This document shows positions 7,061 through 7,750 of a DNA stretch of 7,750 nucleotides, one piece after another. Each line of letters begins with the position of its first letter. Position 1 is the first letter of the stretch. A program made the translations under genes and the position numbers. A model generated the notes under the pieces. It was not told the DNA's origin. It saw only the letters and a program-made list of their open reading frames with translations, and ran no database searches. Source of the DNA: Candidatus Agrococcus pullicola (GTDB taxonomy: Bacteria > Actinomycetota > Actinomycetes > Actinomycetales > Microbacteriaceae); assembly GCA_019115685.1 (NCBI GenBank), contig DXDC01000302.1, positions 1 through 7,750 of the forward strand, in the 5' to 3' direction.

Positions 7061-7750
7061 TCAGGTTCCTCTTCGGCGAGAGACTCGCTCGGCCACCGCC
7101 TCCAGCGCGGGATAGGAGGCCCCTCTGCGGAGTGCCACGAACCCCGGCGCGTGATGATCGGCCTGCGCTTCCCCGCCGAACCGAAGGGGTCGATATTCGC
7201 CTCCCGCTCGCCGCAGAATGAGCATCGACGCGGCGACATCCCACGGGTTCACCGATGAGCCGAATGCGCTGTCGGCCCAACCTGCCGCGACGTGCGCGAT
7301 CGTCAGAGCACCGGAGCCGGTGCGCCGCAGAGAGCTGAACGACTCCACGAGCTGCCCGAAGTCTGCGAGCGTTTCGCGGCCATCGCGGGCGATATCCGCC
7401 GCGGTCGGATACCCCGTGATGAGCGTGGCCGCTTCGGCCCCGAGCGCAGCGCCGGTGTCGAGGGGCTCGCCGTTGAGAAACGCGCCGCCGTCGTGTGCGG
7501 TGAACATGTGCCCCGCGATCGGGTCGTACACAACCCCCGCCACGATTTCACCGTCTCGTTCGGCCGCGATCACGACGCAGAAGAATGCGATGCCCTGCGC
7601 GAAGTTCGACGTCCCGTCGATGGGATCCACATACCAGGTGATCGGACCCGAGGCGCCGCGCTCACCTCCCTCTTCTCCCACCACACGAGACCCCGCAGCA
7701 CCTTCGAGCAGCAGCGGCACAATGATCTCCTCGCTGGCGCTGTCGTGCTC
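7061..7750 (-). CDS. Inositol monophosphatase family protein (5' end outside the window)
   Basis: This is a Mg2+-dependent phosphatase of the inositol monophosphatase/SuhB/HisN/fructose-1,6-bisphosphatase-like superfamily. The visible 229 residues run off the window edge. Family members are usually about 260-270 aa, so some 30-40 N-terminal residues are probably missing. The frame is open through the last base; a GTG at 7720 is not the start, because the codons before it encode D-x-x-x-E followed by EII, matching the conserved helix at the start of the fold. Metal and catalytic motifs are complete: VVGEEGG (visible residues 23-29), WYVDPIDGTSNF (39-50) with the two metal-binding Asp and the catalytic Thr, and NPWDVAA (168-174) with the late Asp. 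The substrate may be myo-inositol-1-phosphate, histidinol phosphate or another sugar phosphate; sequence alone does not decide. It is followed after 2 bp by the LacI-family gene. Confidence 0.93.
   Translation of the reverse strand, partial: EHDSASEEIIVPLLLEGAAGSRVVGEEGGERGASGPITWYVDPIDGTSNFAQGIAFFCVVIAAERDGEIVAGVVYDPIAGHMFTAHDGGAFLNGEPLDTGAALGAEAATLITGYPTAADIARDGRETLADFGQLVESFSSLRRTGSGALTIAHVAAGWADSAFGSSVNPWDVAASMLILRRAGGEYRPLRFGGEAQADHHAPGFVALRRGASYPALEAVAERVSRRRGT
7067..7073 (-). promoter_or_regulatory. Ribosome binding site of the LacI-family gene
   Basis: The minus strand reads AAGAGGA within the last codons of the phosphatase gene, with AGAGG ending 9 nt before the ATG at 7058. It supports that start over any upstream codon in the same frame and suggests coupling with the phosphatase stop at 7061-7063. 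Confidence 0.65.

Noticed and set aside
7059..7280. A 74-codon N-terminal extension of the LacI-family gene
   Set aside because: It overlaps the phosphatase gene, is Arg/Gly/Ser-rich and precedes the point where every LacI-type helix-turn-helix begins.
7718..7720. GTG at 7720 as the start of the phosphatase gene
   Set aside because: The ten codons before it remain open to the window edge and encode the conserved D-x-x-x-E helix of the family, so the true start is outside the window.

Overview
The window comes from a high-GC actinobacterial chromosome. It is dense in coding sequence, has very short intergenic gaps, and uses G/C-ending codons throughout. The protein sequences look like those of Microbacteriaceae-type Actinobacteria; this placement is inferred from resemblance and was not tested with a phylogeny. 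No tRNA, rRNA, CRISPR, insertion sequence or prophage signal is visible.

Positions 47-5106, minus strand, hold a compact branched-chain amino acid operon read in the order ilvD, ilvB, ilvN, ilvC. It encodes dihydroxy-acid dehydratase, the large and small subunits of acetohydroxyacid synthase, and ketol-acid reductoisomerase. Together these cover the three shared steps from pyruvate or 2-oxobutyrate to the 2-keto acids of valine and isoleucine; only the final transamination lies elsewhere. Gaps are 21 bp (ilvD-ilvB), a one-base overlap (ilvB-ilvN) and 30 bp (ilvN-ilvC). All four genes appear intact, with full-length motifs.

Positions 5107-5190 are a short divergent promoter region. On each side an actinobacterial -10-like TAGNNT hexamer sits exactly 7 nt before an ATG, suggesting that both ilvD and the opposite gene are transcribed as leaderless mRNAs. 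To the right, on the plus strand (5191-6000), is a TIM-barrel sugar phosphate isomerase/epimerase-like protein of unknown substrate.

Positions 6051-7750, minus strand, hold a second transcription unit converging on the isomerase gene. It contains an inositol-monophosphatase-family phosphatase, whose 5' end lies beyond the window, followed 2 bp later by a LacI-family repressor. The proximity of a sugar isomerase, a sugar/inositol phosphatase and a LacI regulator hints at carbohydrate metabolism, but no substrate can be read from the sequence.

Overall this is mainly an ordinary core-metabolism region. The most interesting points are regulatory: the mirrored leaderless promoters, the lack of any visible attenuator leader, and the absence of a Shine-Dalgarno sequence before ilvB. 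I see no convincing new biological system.
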